Of a stretch of 64,000 nucleotides of DNA, positions 44,493-55,911 are shown in pieces. Location: assembly GCA_964007475.1 (NCBI GenBank), contig OZ023273.1, forward strand, positions 87,438,930-87,502,929. The letters are read 5' to 3'. Made by a program: the position numbers and the translations under genes. The stretch's first letter is position 1; each line of letters begins with the position of its first letter. Below the pieces are notes generated by a model that did no database searches, was not told the DNA's origin, and was given only the letters and a program-made list of their open reading frames with translations. The stretch is from Hybos culiciformis. Its lineage: Eukaryota > Arthropoda > Insecta > Diptera > Hybotidae.

Positions 44493-45684
44493 GGCTCCAT
44501 GAATTTTGACCGCATGAATTATGACCGCGCCTCAATTTAGAAAAAAAATTAATTTTGACCGCTACAAAATGTGCGGACAAAATTCATTTTTAAAATTAAT
44601 TTTGGCCGCAACTCAATTTAGTAAAAAAATGAATTTTGAAAGGGGCAAAATATGCGGACAAAATTCATTTTCAAAATGAATTTTGACCGCGACTCTATTT
44701 AGAAAAAAAAAATGAATTTTGACCGCGACAAAATTTGCGGCTGTATTATGCAGAAATGAAAACAGCTTTTTCATACATTTGGTACGCCATCCTTTTGGAA
44801 AAGGCTAAAATCATTTTTAAAACGACACTATTTATGGTATGTGAGTAAAAAAGATAAAATATTTGTGAGGTAGTGACACGGGAAAGGGGGGTGGCAGCAG
44901 GGCGGCGGGGGGGTGGGTTGGTCAGTGGGATTTGCGGCTGGCTGCCCCCCTTACCGTGTGTACCTCACAATATCTCCGATATTGTGTTCTAAGCAAAAAG
45001 GGAAGGGGGCAGCAGGGCGGCGGGCAGGCGGTTGGTCCAACCGCCCGCCCGCCGCCCTGCTGCGCCCTTCCCCTTTTGCTTAGAACACAATCGGAGGGCT
45101 TATTTCAATTTTCAAAATGATCGACAATATTTTATCGATGAGCTTATTTTATTTTTCAAAATTATCGACTTTTTGAGTTTCGCGGTTATAACAAAAATGT
45201 TTGTTATAACCGCGAAATGATAAAAATCCAATTTTTGTGTTTCGCGGTTATAAAAAAAATGTTTGTTGTAACTGCGAAACTCATACAAATTCCAGTTTCG
45301 CGGTTATGACAAAAAATTTTCGCGGTTATGGCATTCACGGTTATGTCAGTTCACGTACATTTTGAACGGCCAACATTCGTTTTTACTCACATACGATAAA
45401 TAGTGTCGTTTTAAAAATCAGATTGTTCATACGATTGAAAACGACTTTATTCATGTTGAAATAAGTCATTTAAAATGAATAGTATCTTCTCCATAACTTT
45501 TCTGCGTAATACTCACGTTCCCGGCAATAACTCAATTTAAAAAAAAATGAATTTTGACCGCGCCTCAATTTATAAAAAAAAAGAATTTTGTTGCGCGGAC
45601 AAAATTAATTTTAAAAATGAATTTTGCCCGCCCATACAAACTTTTCCTGCGGTCATAATTCATGCGGTCATAATTCAGTGCCCC
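44493..45684. mobile_element. palindromic-array element C (non-autonomous, 8-bp TSD)
   Basis: 1192 bp. The outer zones repeat AATTTTGACCGC-type words in both orientations (ends GAATTTTGACCGCATGAATT and, inverted, GAATTATGACCGCATGAATT). It is flanked by AAATCAAA at 44485-44492 and 45685-45692. Inward lies a second inverted pair (AAAACGACACTATTTATGGT, about 44818, with its complement near 45400), then a GC-rich hairpin at 44976-45095 and a CGCGGTTATAAC palindrome set (45178-45330). The inverted repeats are nested like shells. There is no coding capacity. Confidence 0.8.
44976..45095. repeat. GC-rich 120-bp hairpin
   Basis: Arms of about 55-58 bp, from CCGATATTGTGTTCTAAGC through GGGCAGCAGGGCGGCGGGC to GGTTGG, then the complement. 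The centre is GGTTGGTCCAACC. G-runs just upstream (44880-44925) could form quadruplexes. It stands out sharply from the AT-rich surroundings. Confidence 0.88.
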
Positions 45685-45692
45685 AAATCAAA

Positions 45693-46349
45693 GTATATTA
45701 AAATGTATATAGAAATTTTATATTTCAAAATTTTGGTATTTAATGTTTTTAAAATTATATTCCATTTAAATCTGATGAAATATGAAGTGATGTACAATAG
45801 TACAATATTCCGTTTGAATTAAACCACTATTATAAGATTCAATTAATATATATGTCATTATTATCATTATTATTTCAATGTTAAACTTGTTCTTGTACCT
45901 CATAAATAAAGTATGTGACATATTTCTACAACCGCTCTATATACAAATATCAATAATATAAATTCGCTTTCAACCCCATTTCGAAAGCACAATCGGCTAC
46001 TTAACCGTTTTTTGTTGTTTCATTTACTCATATCGATTTTCATTGAAATCTATTTTCAAACTTCCAGTCTCAATTATTGGATATCTTCGAAATTTTCGGA
46101 ACTTATATTTGTTTTTTATTTTATTTTTATATACCCAGTAGTGCATTGAAAAGCTATGTGAAAATCATGTTTGCATCCAAGGACATCATATTATTTACTT
46201 TGTTGATAAATTATGAGAACTATCTCTTTTATATAATTTTAACTAACAACAAGAATTTAATTATTTTTATACCTGACTATATTAATATAATGTCATATTT
46301 TTAATATCAACACGTTATACAATCGCGTCTTGTATTATTAATATTAAAA
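45693..46349. other. AT-rich interior of the Mutator-like element
   Basis: No gene, repeat or RNA that I can support; short hydrophobic frames reflect T-rich composition. Confidence 0.5.
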
Positions 46350-46822
46350 ACACCCGAAGCAGTCATAAGAACTGCCGAAAGAAGTTAATAATTAAAAGCT
46401 TCAAATAATGGATTGCTCAGTACAAAATGTAGATTAAAATAAAAATTAGTCTATCCATTATTTGTAGCACTGTTATTTCATAGTTTAAAGCTTTTAAGTA
46501 TTAACTTCTCTCTGCAGTTCCTATGACTGCTTCGTGTGTTTTTTTTATATTTTGCGCCGGCACAACCTAACCGTAACTCCCTACTCAACTAATTTTTATG
46601 CAGGTAATTTTAATTTCAACGGACCTACCTATTTAGAAAAAAAATTGTTTGTATATTTTGCTCCGGCACGACCTAACCGTAGCTCCCTACCGAAAAATTT
46701 TTTCAGCTGGTAATATTTCTTTATATTTTGCGCCGGCACGACCTAATCGTAGCTCCCTACTCAAAAATTTTTCGGCAGGTAATCTTAATTTTACTGGAGC
46801 TACCTATTTTGGAAAAAAAAGG
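46350..46822 (+). repeat. foldback h4 with three 94-bp-type units
   Basis: The foldback (46350-46540) has ends CACCCGAAGCAGTCATAAG and TATGACTGCTTCGTGTG. It is directly followed by about three units with GCGCCGGCACGACCTAATCG and GGAGCTACCTATTTTGGAAA. The array ends about four bases before the right arm of the Mutator-like element begins, without the CTAAAGAAGTATAAACTTC terminus, so the right part is missing. Confidence 0.75.
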
Positions 46823-46825
46823 TAA

Positions 46826-48273
46826 TTGGATTACGATTTTAATAAAGTATAAGAATTCTCAATGTCGATTATGCATATTTCGTTTATTATTGTTTTGTTT
46901 ATTTTTTTATATCAACTAGAACCTTATATACATATAAATAATTCATACTAAATCAACAAAATACAAACGATTGAAAATTAAGATAAACCTTAATTTGAAA
47001 CTTAATCATTTCTACCTATTTTCGCAAATCCGCTCCGTCATTTTATTCTCTGGGTGCTAAAAATGCTAGGTTCAAAATTTCATCCAAAACGGTTCAGTCT
47101 TTTCGCAGAAAATCGTAGTCGCATTTTATCATTTTATCTGACGCCAAAATAGATGTTTACCCTCTTCCAAAAAATCATTCAATGCGCGTAAATAAGTTTT
47201 CACTTCAAAAATATTAAAATAATTGAAAGTTTTGTAAGCTTGATTTAATATCATCTACATCTAATATTCCAGATTCATTTTTCATTTTTGCTTTTTTAAG
47301 CAACTAAAAATTATAAATTTTTTTTACAAATTTACACAAGCCGTTCTGTACAATGAAGGTATGAGTTTTGTACATATTATATAAAACCATATTTCGTTAT
47401 TATAATTGTAAATCAAAAATAATTATAATAAATATAATTAACCTAGTACTTAAGTAAAAATAACATTTGAAAAAATTCAAAATTATGAACTATTTAGTTA
47501 AACCTTCGATTGAATCAAAAATTAGCATGTGAAATTTTTTAATGCAATAACACTTAAAAATGCAAAAAAAAAATTTACTATTTGGTATATTTTTAATAAT
47601 AAATCCACTCAGCCGCTTGGAAATTCGAACCTCGATCTTTAGAATTGCTGTCCACCTACTCTACCACTCAGCTATACTCCTAGATTTGTGAGAATGTGCA
47701 AAATAGTAAAAATAAATTTCTATATGTTGAAAATTATGTATCACCTGAACTAACGAACAAAAAAGTTCGAACGAAAGTTCAAACAAAATTTTTTGACGTA
47801 AAACCTACGAACTGGTTTATTTGTGTGATCGTATATCCAGGGATCTTAAATCCAGGGATCCCTGTATTTAGATCGTATATCCAGGGATCGTATATCCAAG
47901 GATACAATATCCAGGGATCGTATATTCAGGGATCCCTGTCTGTAGCCATCCCTGTATTTAGATCGTTATATCCAGGGATCCCTGTAAATAGTCATCCCTG
48001 TATTTAGATCATAATATCCAGGGACGGCTTTATATCCAGGGATCCTTGTCTGTAGCCATCCCTGTATTTAGATCGTTATATCCGGGGATCTTATATCCAG
48101 GGATCCCTGAAAATAGTCACCCATGTATTAAGATCATAATATCTAGGGACGGCTCTTATATCCAGGGATCCCTGTCTGTAGCTATCCCTGTATTTAAATC
48201 GTTATATCCAGGGATCTTATGTCCAGGGATCCCTGAAAATAACGATCCCTGTGTTGTGACGCTAGCAACACCG
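46826..48273. repeat. right inverted arm of Mutator-like element
   Basis: Reverse complement of 40625-42582 without the hAT at 41518-42024. Starts GTAATTGGATTACGATTTTA and ends GCTAGCAACACCG. Confidence 0.9.
47612..47683 (-). ncRNA. tRNA-like (SINE-head-like) sequence, right arm
   Basis: On the minus strand: GGAGTATAGCTGAGTGGTAG (A box TAGCTGAGTGG) and, 30-odd bases on, GAGGTTCGAATTTCC (B box). Same position relative to the element end as the left-arm copy. Confidence 0.5.
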
Positions 48274-48282
48274 AGCTTCTTA

Positions 48283-48515
48283 AGGGCTTCTTAAGGGCAT
48301 TGTCTCACTAAACGGAATTTTTATCAGAGTCCCGGAAAATATGAATTTACATTTGAAGTTGCACGTTTTCGCTCATAAAGGAAATTTTTAAAGTCTATTG
48401 CTGGGTAGTTATATACATTCGCCCAACAATTCCTGCTTCTTTAGGGCCCAATGCATTGTCTCACTAAGCTGAGTTTTAAATCAGAGTCCCGAAAAATATC
48501 AAAATTTACGTTTGA
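48283..48515 (+). repeat. direct repeat family R, rest of copy 3 and copy 4
   Basis: Copy 3 continues after the Mutator-like insertion (GGCATTGTCTCACTAAACGG). Copy 4 begins GCCCAACAATTCCTGCTTC at about 48421 and fades after ATCAAAATTTACGTTTGAAA. Confidence 0.75.
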
Positions 48516-49440
48516 AAATACCCAATTTTCTAATGAAAAGCCCAGTCATCGACAACCAACCACAAGCGACAAAAACTATTATTTTTAACGCAACAAAGCA
48601 AAAAACATCCATTTGGTCCATTGGTTCTGGGGAAATAAAGGTTTTCTATATCTCGACGTCAGCGTCACCCATCGAAAAAAAAGTAGCCTATATGCTAAGT
48701 TGCGATGTCAGTAGCAATTTTTTAAAAATATGGTAGCATTTGGTTCAGTAGTTTCTTAGTTATAAAAACCCAAAAATACGCACAACCGACTTTGTATTTT
48801 AAGATAAATGCTGGTCAAAAGTTTCTTATTAGGATTTGAATAGTTTTATTTTCAGTTAAAAAAAATATCTATTCAAGCTTTACTTGTACAATTTCGAATA
48901 TTTTCGAGGAAGAAATTGATAAAATTACCTGAATTTTTTTAAATAGGCTAATATAAATAAGAAATATAAAGATATCTTTACTGCTTATTTATGTTTAAAG
49001 ACAATTTTATATTTATAAAAAAACATCTTGGAGATTTTGCTTATGTCTGACTATTATAATATCTAAGATCTTTTAAAATGAAGAAAAAACAACATAATGA
49101 AATAATTGTAAGCTGATGAAATATAAAGACCTAATTTGAAAAAATAGTATTCGGCCTCTTTCTGTTAGAATTTGTAAAGAAGTAGGCCGGAAAATTTTTT
49201 TTTGAATTTATAGAATCCAAAATTATTAATGCATTTTAATAAGATAAGTGATGAGAGCAAGGTATTATTTTAACTTAAATAAATTACATGCTTTATATTT
49301 TATACCTATTTAATTTTTCTGCCAATATCGAATTTCTTGAATTCTAGAAGTATTGAATTTAATAAGATGAGTGATGAAAAAAATGTAAATATTTCTATAT
49401 ATAATTTAATTTTTTTTTTACCTAAAATAAAGAAGGTTTT
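48516..49440. other. AT-rich sequence, unassigned
   Basis: No recognised gene. Two similar short segments (TTTTAATAAGATAAGTGATG near 49233 and TTTAATAAGATGAGTGATGA near 49357) may be repeat remnants. Confidence 0.45.
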
Positions 49441-49800
49441 TGGGCTAAACTGCAGTTTACGTGAAACTATCAGAATCAGCTGAAACTTAGAGGGGGGGGT
49501 AGAGGCGGTGCCTAAACCCCCAAAACCAAAAACAGTTATTGGGGCAAAGGCCCCGTTTCGAAGATATGAGCCCTCAAAGTTTTCATACATTTTTGTATGG
49601 GAAATTTTTTTTTTGGTCCGAGTGGCCCTATTTTTTAAAACGGATAAAAAACGAGAGGGGGTGATGGCGGCAAGCAGGCGAACTAATGGTTGGTTAGTGG
49701 GATTTGCGGCGCCATATGTTTTCCATTCAAAATCGAGATTTTTTATAATCAAAGTACTTGTCACAGTCCAAAAAAATATTTGGTTACTTTAGATACGAAT
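49441..49800. repeat. GC-rich repeat remnant G, similar to element C core
   Basis: Contains GGTTGGTTAGTGGGATTTGC (about 49689), nearly identical to GGTTGGTCAGTGGGATTTGC in element C (about 44917), preceded in both by G-rich, GGCGGC-containing DNA. Terminal repeats and a target duplication were not found, so it may be a fragment. Frames on both strands here are not recognised. Confidence 0.5.
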
Positions 49801-51719
49801 TACAGATTTTTAGTAAAATATGTTTGAGCAGAAAATTCCGAAAATTTTGAATCTTTCAAAGATTTCTATAAAAAGAAAACCGTAGACATAAAGCAAAATA
49901 CCTACATTTCATAAATATACCAATTATAATATAATTCTTTATTTTTCCTGCCTACCTTTATAGTTTTTAATACATATGTATCTTACAATTTTATTTTCGT
50001 TTTTAATTTTTACTACTATATGGTCTTCTACTTGCAAATGTATTTGGTATAGGTACCTACAATGGTGTTTAAAATTATAAACTAAATTTATAAAATTTCA
50101 ATTTAGGTACGAATAGGGACCTATATCAAAATATTTTACGGTTTTCTTTAGTTTTATTATGTTATCGTCACTCGGGAGGTGTGAAAAAAAATTTAAAAAA
50201 AATTGCATAATGCATAATAATATTTTACAAAACAGTTTAATTTTTCCATAAAAATGAGCTGTTTTCATTCGTTTTCGAAAATTCTGAACTGGTTTTTGCA
50301 TTTGAATTAAATTTGAATTTGTACAAATATACTATCTGTAATAATGAAAAAAAAAATTAAAAAAGAGTTCTCTGATCATGAATTTTTTTTTTTAGTTTGC
50401 ACATTTTTGAAATGCCACTGTTCGTTTATAGGTATAATTTAAACATTTTATTTTTTGTATTTAATTTTATTTTAATTTTTTATGACCTTTGAAGGACCAA
50501 CATCGATGCTTTAAAAAGCAAATTCAATATGGTCTATGAGACCACACTTAGAAAGAAAATTTCTAAGAAGGATTCCAGTTAGCTTTAAAGGTAATTTATA
50601 TAATTATTACAATAATTTTTTATTTTTATTCTTCTAAAACGTTGGTGCCAAAATTGCTCCAAATTCACTTTAAAAGTATAGATTTTGCGGTCTTATTTTA
50701 TCTTTAGAAAAATTTTAGTTCGAACTTTTAAGAATGTCATCCAAGAAGTGGACTGCTATACTAATTTGTATAAAAAAGTAAATGATATATTTTCAGAACT
50801 TAAGATCTTTAATAATTTTCTGCTAACTAAATTCGAAAAAAAATTATTATAAAACTGCAGATCCATTAGATAAATAATTTTTTTAAACTTAAATTCAATA
50901 CAACTACCCGTCATTTCAATTATTTTCACAATTAATCTCTTATTTAATACTCGTATAAATATAAGTTAAAAATTAATAAAAGTGTCAAAGGCTTATTATG
51001 AAAGTGTAAAAAAAACACATGTGAAGAATTTTTATGTAGTTGAATGTTATGTAGGCACATAATATAACTTTTTTTTTCATCGATTAAGATTTTTGAATTA
51101 TAAGTTTATAAAATAATTATATTCATTTTATGCAACTTTTGTAGACCAAGAATAAAAATTTGTTTTTTAAGAAATTAATACTTAAAATTTTTACTTAAAA
51201 TTTATGTTAATTAATAACTAAAAAGAAAATTCTTTTCTCTCTGTAATAAAAATTTAAATAGGTATTAAATATAATAATTTTTCATAATTTTTATATTTAG
51301 TAGTATAAATAAATAAATAAATAAAAAAAATAAGTTATATGTGTAATTTATATTATTATTTTAAAATTTTATTATATTAAACATTCATTAACAATCAAAA
51401 TTATTTTGGGTTGTTCATTTAATCAAACCATTTGTGTTTATTTTTGAATATTTTATTGTTCTGACTTAAGCTTGTTTCGCCTCAAAAAATTTTTTTTTAT
51501 TATAGACTTTGAATGATGTATATGATATTAAATCAAAGCATAAATTTCATCTTAAAATTTTGATGTTTGAATTGATATTTGACACACGTTTAAAGCTTAG
51601 AAATTTTAATAGAACAAACATTGTTATATATTACTCATATTTTATTGATTACAATGTGCTGATTGTAATAAAGAAAAGATTCAGTGAAAAAATTATGATA
51701 ATTTTTTGTATATTTTTAG
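49801..51719. other. AT-rich, possibly intronic sequence
   Basis: It precedes the exon at 51720. A candidate coding patch at about 50495-50579 (frame containing IDALKSKFNMVYETTLRKK, after AG at 50493-50494) ends in a stop. Another at about 50717-50783 lies between TTTTAG and GTAAAT. Neither is strong enough to call alone; both would fit exons or exon relics of one plus-strand gene. Confidence 0.35.
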
Positions 51720-51864
51720 GTCTGTGGGGATGAATTGCAGAAGGAGTACTTAAAGTCTAAGAAAGACAGCACCACTTTCCAAAAGCTAACAAAATTATTC
51801 AACATGGATAACAACAAAAAAAGTAGACAAACGTTATACAATTTATTTAGAAGTTTAGATTCAG
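51720..51864 (+). CDS. probable internal exon of a host gene
   Basis: 145 bp bounded by a pyrimidine-rich acceptor (TATTTTTAG, AG at 51718-51719) and a consensus donor (GTATGT at 51865). It is open in frame 1 for 48 codons, starting VCGDELQKEYLKSKKD and containing TLYNLFRSLDS. Charged residues and balanced codons contrast with the T-rich background. It ends in phase 1, which fits the next exon. The protein family is not recognised. It could be a single-copy gene or part of an old element. Confidence 0.55.
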
Positions 51865-52065
51865 GTATGTAATATAATATTTTTTAAAAAAGCTGGAAAT
51901 TGGGGAATATTTTATAAAAGAGTTTCTCACTTCTTTTTTCATATTTCATTATTTTTACATGTATTTTATTGTTGTCTTTGGACTTTTTTTTCCGGAGCTG
52001 AAATTCTTTCCACTTACGAAAATTAGATTTAAAAATTTCCAATTTTTTGCCCGAAGTATTTTTAG

Positions 52066-52133
52066 GTGCGAAGAAATACCTACCTATAACGTTTAAGAAA
52101 ACAAAGTTGTTTGACTATTTTTGTTGGGAAAAA
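52066..52133 (+). CDS. probable next exon of the same gene
   Basis: 68 bp between an acceptor (TATTTTTAG, AG at 52064-52065) and a donor (GTAAGA at 52134). In the phase set by the exon ending at 51864 it is open throughout (AKKYLPITFKKTKLFDYFCW). The intron between them is 201 bp and AT-rich. Agreement of phase, both splice sites and peptide composition is the main evidence. Confidence 0.5.
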
Positions 52134-52928
52134 GTAAGAAAAATTTATGTATATATGTCGTTAGTATCAGCAACTTCATTCAATTTAATTAATTTTGGAT
52201 TAATTTATTTCAATTTAGTTAATTTAAAAAATAGCAAAAAAGCTTTTAAAGACGTAATCACCCCAGCCCAAAATAAAAACTATTTGGTCTAAGTTTTGCT
52301 CCCGGATAAAAATTTTTGAAAGTGAAGATTATTTGTGGCAATTGTAAGGGTGCTCTGGCGCAAAAAATTCGTTTTTATTTTGATTTACTTTTACGTTGTT
52401 ATCACAAAATACATTACATTATATTATATCATTGTCAGCCGTCATAGTGCAGTGCTGGTATTGCCCTTATCCTACGTCAGGTTCGCTCGTTTGTTCAAAC
52501 CCCTTCTCGGAATTCGTCTTAATTTCTCAATTTGTCTCACTTGAATTAAGTGTTTGCGTTGTTTAAAAAAAAAAATGATAATGAATTTTTGGCGAAACAA
52601 TTGGCAAATTAATTTAATACCTCCCATCGAATACAAGTGCACAATACGACATTTTCAATGCCTTCGGCTTTTCTAAAAAAAACTGTTTTGCAAATATAAT
52701 GTTTTATAATTGATTAATAATAATTTTTTTTTTGTAACATTTGTTACGGTTTATTAGAAGATAATTTTGCAACTTTTTGTTCGATTGAAGGTATGGATGG
52801 CTTCCATGTATCCGCACACACGCACGAACAAAATTTGATTTATTTTACCATTGAAGGGGTGTATTTATTGATTAAGATAGCAAACTTAACTCATTAAATA
52901 AAATTGAAAGCAAAAAAAATATTATATA
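52134..52928. other. AT-rich sequence, possible intron, with a tRNA-like patch
   Basis: No later exon is evident. See the tRNA-like patch at 52436-52512. The rest is homopolymer-rich. Confidence 0.4.
52436..52512 (+). ncRNA. possible tRNA-derived SINE head
   Basis: CATAGTGCAGTGCTGG resembles an A box. TTGTTCAAACCCC, about 40 bases on, resembles a B box. The stretch is flanked by AT-rich DNA and does not fold into a clean cloverleaf by eye. Confidence 0.3.
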
Positions 52929-53216
52929 TAGTACGATTCAAATCACTTGTCATATTTTAATATAAAGTTTTCCCTTTCCATTAAAAAGATTTTGTCTGTT
53001 TTGTGATTTTCTCCTACATATCAAATATTTTAGTTTCCGTGATTAAAAAAGAGCTTTTCATATTTCAAAAGTTTCAAAAATGAAGCACACAATTTCGTTT
53101 TTAAAATAAAATTTATATTTGCAATTTAATAAACTTCAATAAAAACCAAATGCTTACTTTTGTTCCATAGAACTTTTTGTATATTTGCACAGCAATAAAT
53201 GTTTTTATCTAAATTC

Positions 53217-53913
53217 TATAAGGGTGGGTGTTGTTTAAAGAGTAGATGTTATCTCTTTTTCCTTGAAATGTGGATTCTGTGCTCGGAAATTCAGGCCTTG
53301 TTCTTCAATAATAACACAAAGTTTTCAATAAACCATATAATTTTAATCAAAATGATAATGATAATCCATATATATATTTACAAAATAATAATAACAATAA
53401 TAATTAGAGGGGCACTGTATGGCCAAAAGAAAGAGTAGTTGTACCAAACGGCTTTTAGATTGAGAAAAAGATAGCTAATGCTCGCGAGTACTTGTTCCTA
53501 CTGGAGAAATTACCTCGTGAGAGACAAAAAGATGTCGTCAAACGGATGATAATTCCGTAGCAGGAAAAAATACTTAAAAATTATTCTTAATTTTCGAGAG
53601 ATATTAGTTCACCACGTGAAAGGCACCAAGATGTCGTAACACGTTAAATGACAGGGGAGAATTGAAAATTAATTCAAAATGTTCCTCTTTTTATACTTTC
53701 TAAATTTTAAATTTACTTGTTCTAGGTCTACAATTAAAATAGAACAATACAAAACATATGATCGTTGTAGTACTAGATGTAGGAATAGTTAATTCAAAAT
53801 TTAATAGATGGCGTAAAAATCGTTTGGCGTAAAATTAAATTGACAGTTCATTTTTAAAAACATAAGTGTACAAAATATTATAAAATAACAAAATAGAATA
53901 CATTCTTGTTACA
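53217..53913 (-). repeat. 3' LTR of Gypsy element
   Basis: 697 bp. Contains GATAATGATAATCCATATAT and TTCCTCTTTTTATACTTTC. The polypurine tract (53914-53929) lies next to it on the internal side. Confidence 0.92.
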
Positions 53914-53929
53914 ATCTCCCCCTCTGGCG
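53914..53929 (-). promoter_or_regulatory. polypurine tract of Gypsy element
   Basis: CCAGAGGGGGAGAT on the minus strand, immediately upstream of the 3' LTR start TGTAACAAG. Confidence 0.8.
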
Positions 53930-53960
53930 CTGAGATCGTCCCGATGATGCGACAGGATAA

Positions 53961-55151
53961 TTATGTCTTCTTCTTTGGTCTACCTGGTCTGCGAAGAGGT
54001 TGGACTGGATCTGTTATTGTTGTACCTTTATATTTTGTTAATGCTGATGCATGATACGTTCCCAGTGGTACATCTAGGGCATTTTTGTTGGCAATTTGAT
54101 AACAAGTTGAACCAATTTTTTGAACAATAGTGTAAGGCCCATCTCGTTTTGGAACAAATTTCGATGAAATATTCTTTGATGCATTACTTAATACATGTGT
54201 GGTAACTAAAACTTGATCATTTACTTTTAATTTTGTTTGTGATCTTCGTTTTTTATCAACAATTGCTTTGTTATGGTCTTGAACTTTTTCAGTGGTTTCG
54301 CTAGCTTTTTCAAGAATAGTGGCTAGATTTAATAATTTTGGCGTAATTTGTGGAATGAAATTTTCAACTTCGGTGATTTTTCGTAAATCGTGATTAACAT
54401 CATCATAAGTACGTAGGTCACGGCCAAATGTTATGTAAGCTGGTGAATAACCAGTGGAATCACATTTCGCTGTATTCATTGAGTATCGAATTGATGGTAA
54501 ATATTGTGCCCAAGTGTTATGATTTTCTTGAACCAATATTCCAAGTTGTGTCTTTAAATCTCGATTCTTGCGTTCGACTGGATTGGCTTGCGGGTAATAA
54601 TATGGTGTATAATCATACTGTATTCCTAGACAATAAACTAATCGCTGCATTAGGGCTGATATAAATTGGGAACCATTATCACTTCTTAGTCGGCGTGGAC
54701 ATCCATAACGCAAAAATACTTCATGAAAAAGTGTTACTGCACAATTTTCGGCGGTTGCTTCTTTTAATGGAAATAACTCAACCCATCTACTGGCTAAGTC
54801 TTCGGCAATTAAAATTGTTGTGTAACCTTCATCAGTTGGAGGTAGAGGACCAAATAAATCTACTGCTAAAATTTCGAATCGTTTGTGACTTGACACTGTT
54901 TGTAATAATCCGGCTGGTTTAAGATTTGTAGGTTTATACCGTTGACAATCGATGCAATTACCTATATGAGCTGTGATATCTTTTCTCATTTTCGGCCAAT
55001 AATATCGTGATGAAATTCGTGCTATTGTACGTTCAATGCCATAATGACCAGCTGTTGATGCATTATGGTAACTTTGTACGCTGCTTTTCTGGAACAAACA
55101 ATTGAGCATCTTCTGATTCTGATTCGGTTGAATATCGATAGAGTATGCCAT
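53961..55151 (-). pseudogene. pol: integrase (pol C-terminal part)
   Basis: The frame of about 390 residues holds the zinc-binding HHCC module (HYGIERTIARISSRYYWP, then HIGNCIDCQ) and the catalytic D,D35E core (VDLFGPLP; RSDNGSQF; NPVERKNRDLK). A C-terminal beta-rich domain (KLKVNDQVLV; FVPKRDGPYTI) and a basic AT-hook-like end (RRPGRPKKK) follow. It inserts the cDNA into the host genome. All catalytic residues are present. Upstream it is joined to RNase H only through a frameshift near 55075; the first residues of the listed frame overlap RNase H in another frame and are not real. Confidence 0.92.
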
Positions 55152-55911
55152 TATTCATAATGTATCCTCTTATAACCCATCGGTTGATATTTTCATCATT
55201 AGCTTCAAATGACTCAATGATTTTTTTGATTTGTTCGTCTTGCAATTGCTCTTCACGTATTTTTTGAGCGGATTTTGATGGAAAGTCGATTTGAACTGTA
55301 CATATTTGGCATGTCATTAAATCATGGTTGGATTCAATATTTTCACAAGGTGGTCTAGATAATGAATCGGCTACTACGTTAGTTTTACCAGGAGTGTATG
55401 AAATTTTAATATTATATGGTTGCAGTTGGAGGGCCCAACGTGCGAGTCTTCCTGTAGGTGATTTTAAATTCATTAGCCAACGTAATGGTTGGTGGTCTGT
55501 CAGTAATTTGATTTGCTCGGAACCTTCAATGTATCCTCTAAATTTGGAAACGGCCCAAACTATGGCTAAGGCTTCTCTTTCAGTGGTGGAATAATTTCTT
55601 TCAGAACTTGAAAGCAATCGGCTGGCGTATTCTATAACATGCTCATCTGCTCCCTCCCCCTGGACTAGAACTGCCCCAAGAGCATAATTACTGGCATCTG
55701 TTTTTAATAAGAATGGCTGATTATCTTGTGCTTGCTGGAGGATTGGCGCTGTTATTAAAATTTTCTTTAATTTTTGAAACGCTTCTTTTTCTTCTTGATC
55801 CCATTTCCAGATAGCATTCTTCTTCGTTAAGTTACTCAATGATTTTGAAATATCTGCAAAGTTGGCTATAAATCGTCTGTACCAGGAACATGTTTGCAAA
55901 AATGAAAGCAC
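55063..55911 (-). pseudogene. pol: RNase H and RT connection (pol middle part)
   Basis: The frame starts in the RT thumb/connection (FLQTCSWYRRFIANFADIS). It continues into the Ty3-type RNase H with FLLKTDASNYALGAVL, STTEREALAIVWAVSKFRG and LLTDHQPLRWL, which carry the catalytic D, E and D. SYTPGKTNVVADSLSRPP marks the end of the domain. It degrades the RNA strand during reverse transcription. It is separated from the RT frame by a frameshift near 55900 and from integrase near 55075. Confidence 0.92.

Larger units (their letters stand above)
40625..48273. mobile_element. Mutator/Foldback-like element with kilobase inverted arms
   Basis: The ends are CGGTGTTGCTAGCGTCACAA and its reverse complement, flanked by the 9-bp direct repeat AGCTTCTTA (40616-40624 and 48274-48282). 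A 9-bp duplication and very long terminal repeats built of subrepeats are the hallmark of Foldback/Mutator-type elements. The left arm (40625-about 42582) and right arm (about 46826-48273) are near-identical over about 1.45 kb. The outer 400 bp of each arm repeats CAGGGATCCCTGGATATAAC-type units. No transposase is recognised. The interior is occupied by later insertions. Confidence 0.9.

Noticed and set aside
47696..48294. ORFs containing repeated GIPVFRSLYPGI peptides, and the matching frame at 41026-41217
   Set aside because: They follow the GGGATCC subrepeats of the Mutator-like arms; similarity between arms is DNA-level and the frames have no independent support.
49306..49792. Overlapping ORFs on both strands
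   Set aside because: They cover a repeat remnant similar to the core of element C; neither frame has a recognisable domain.
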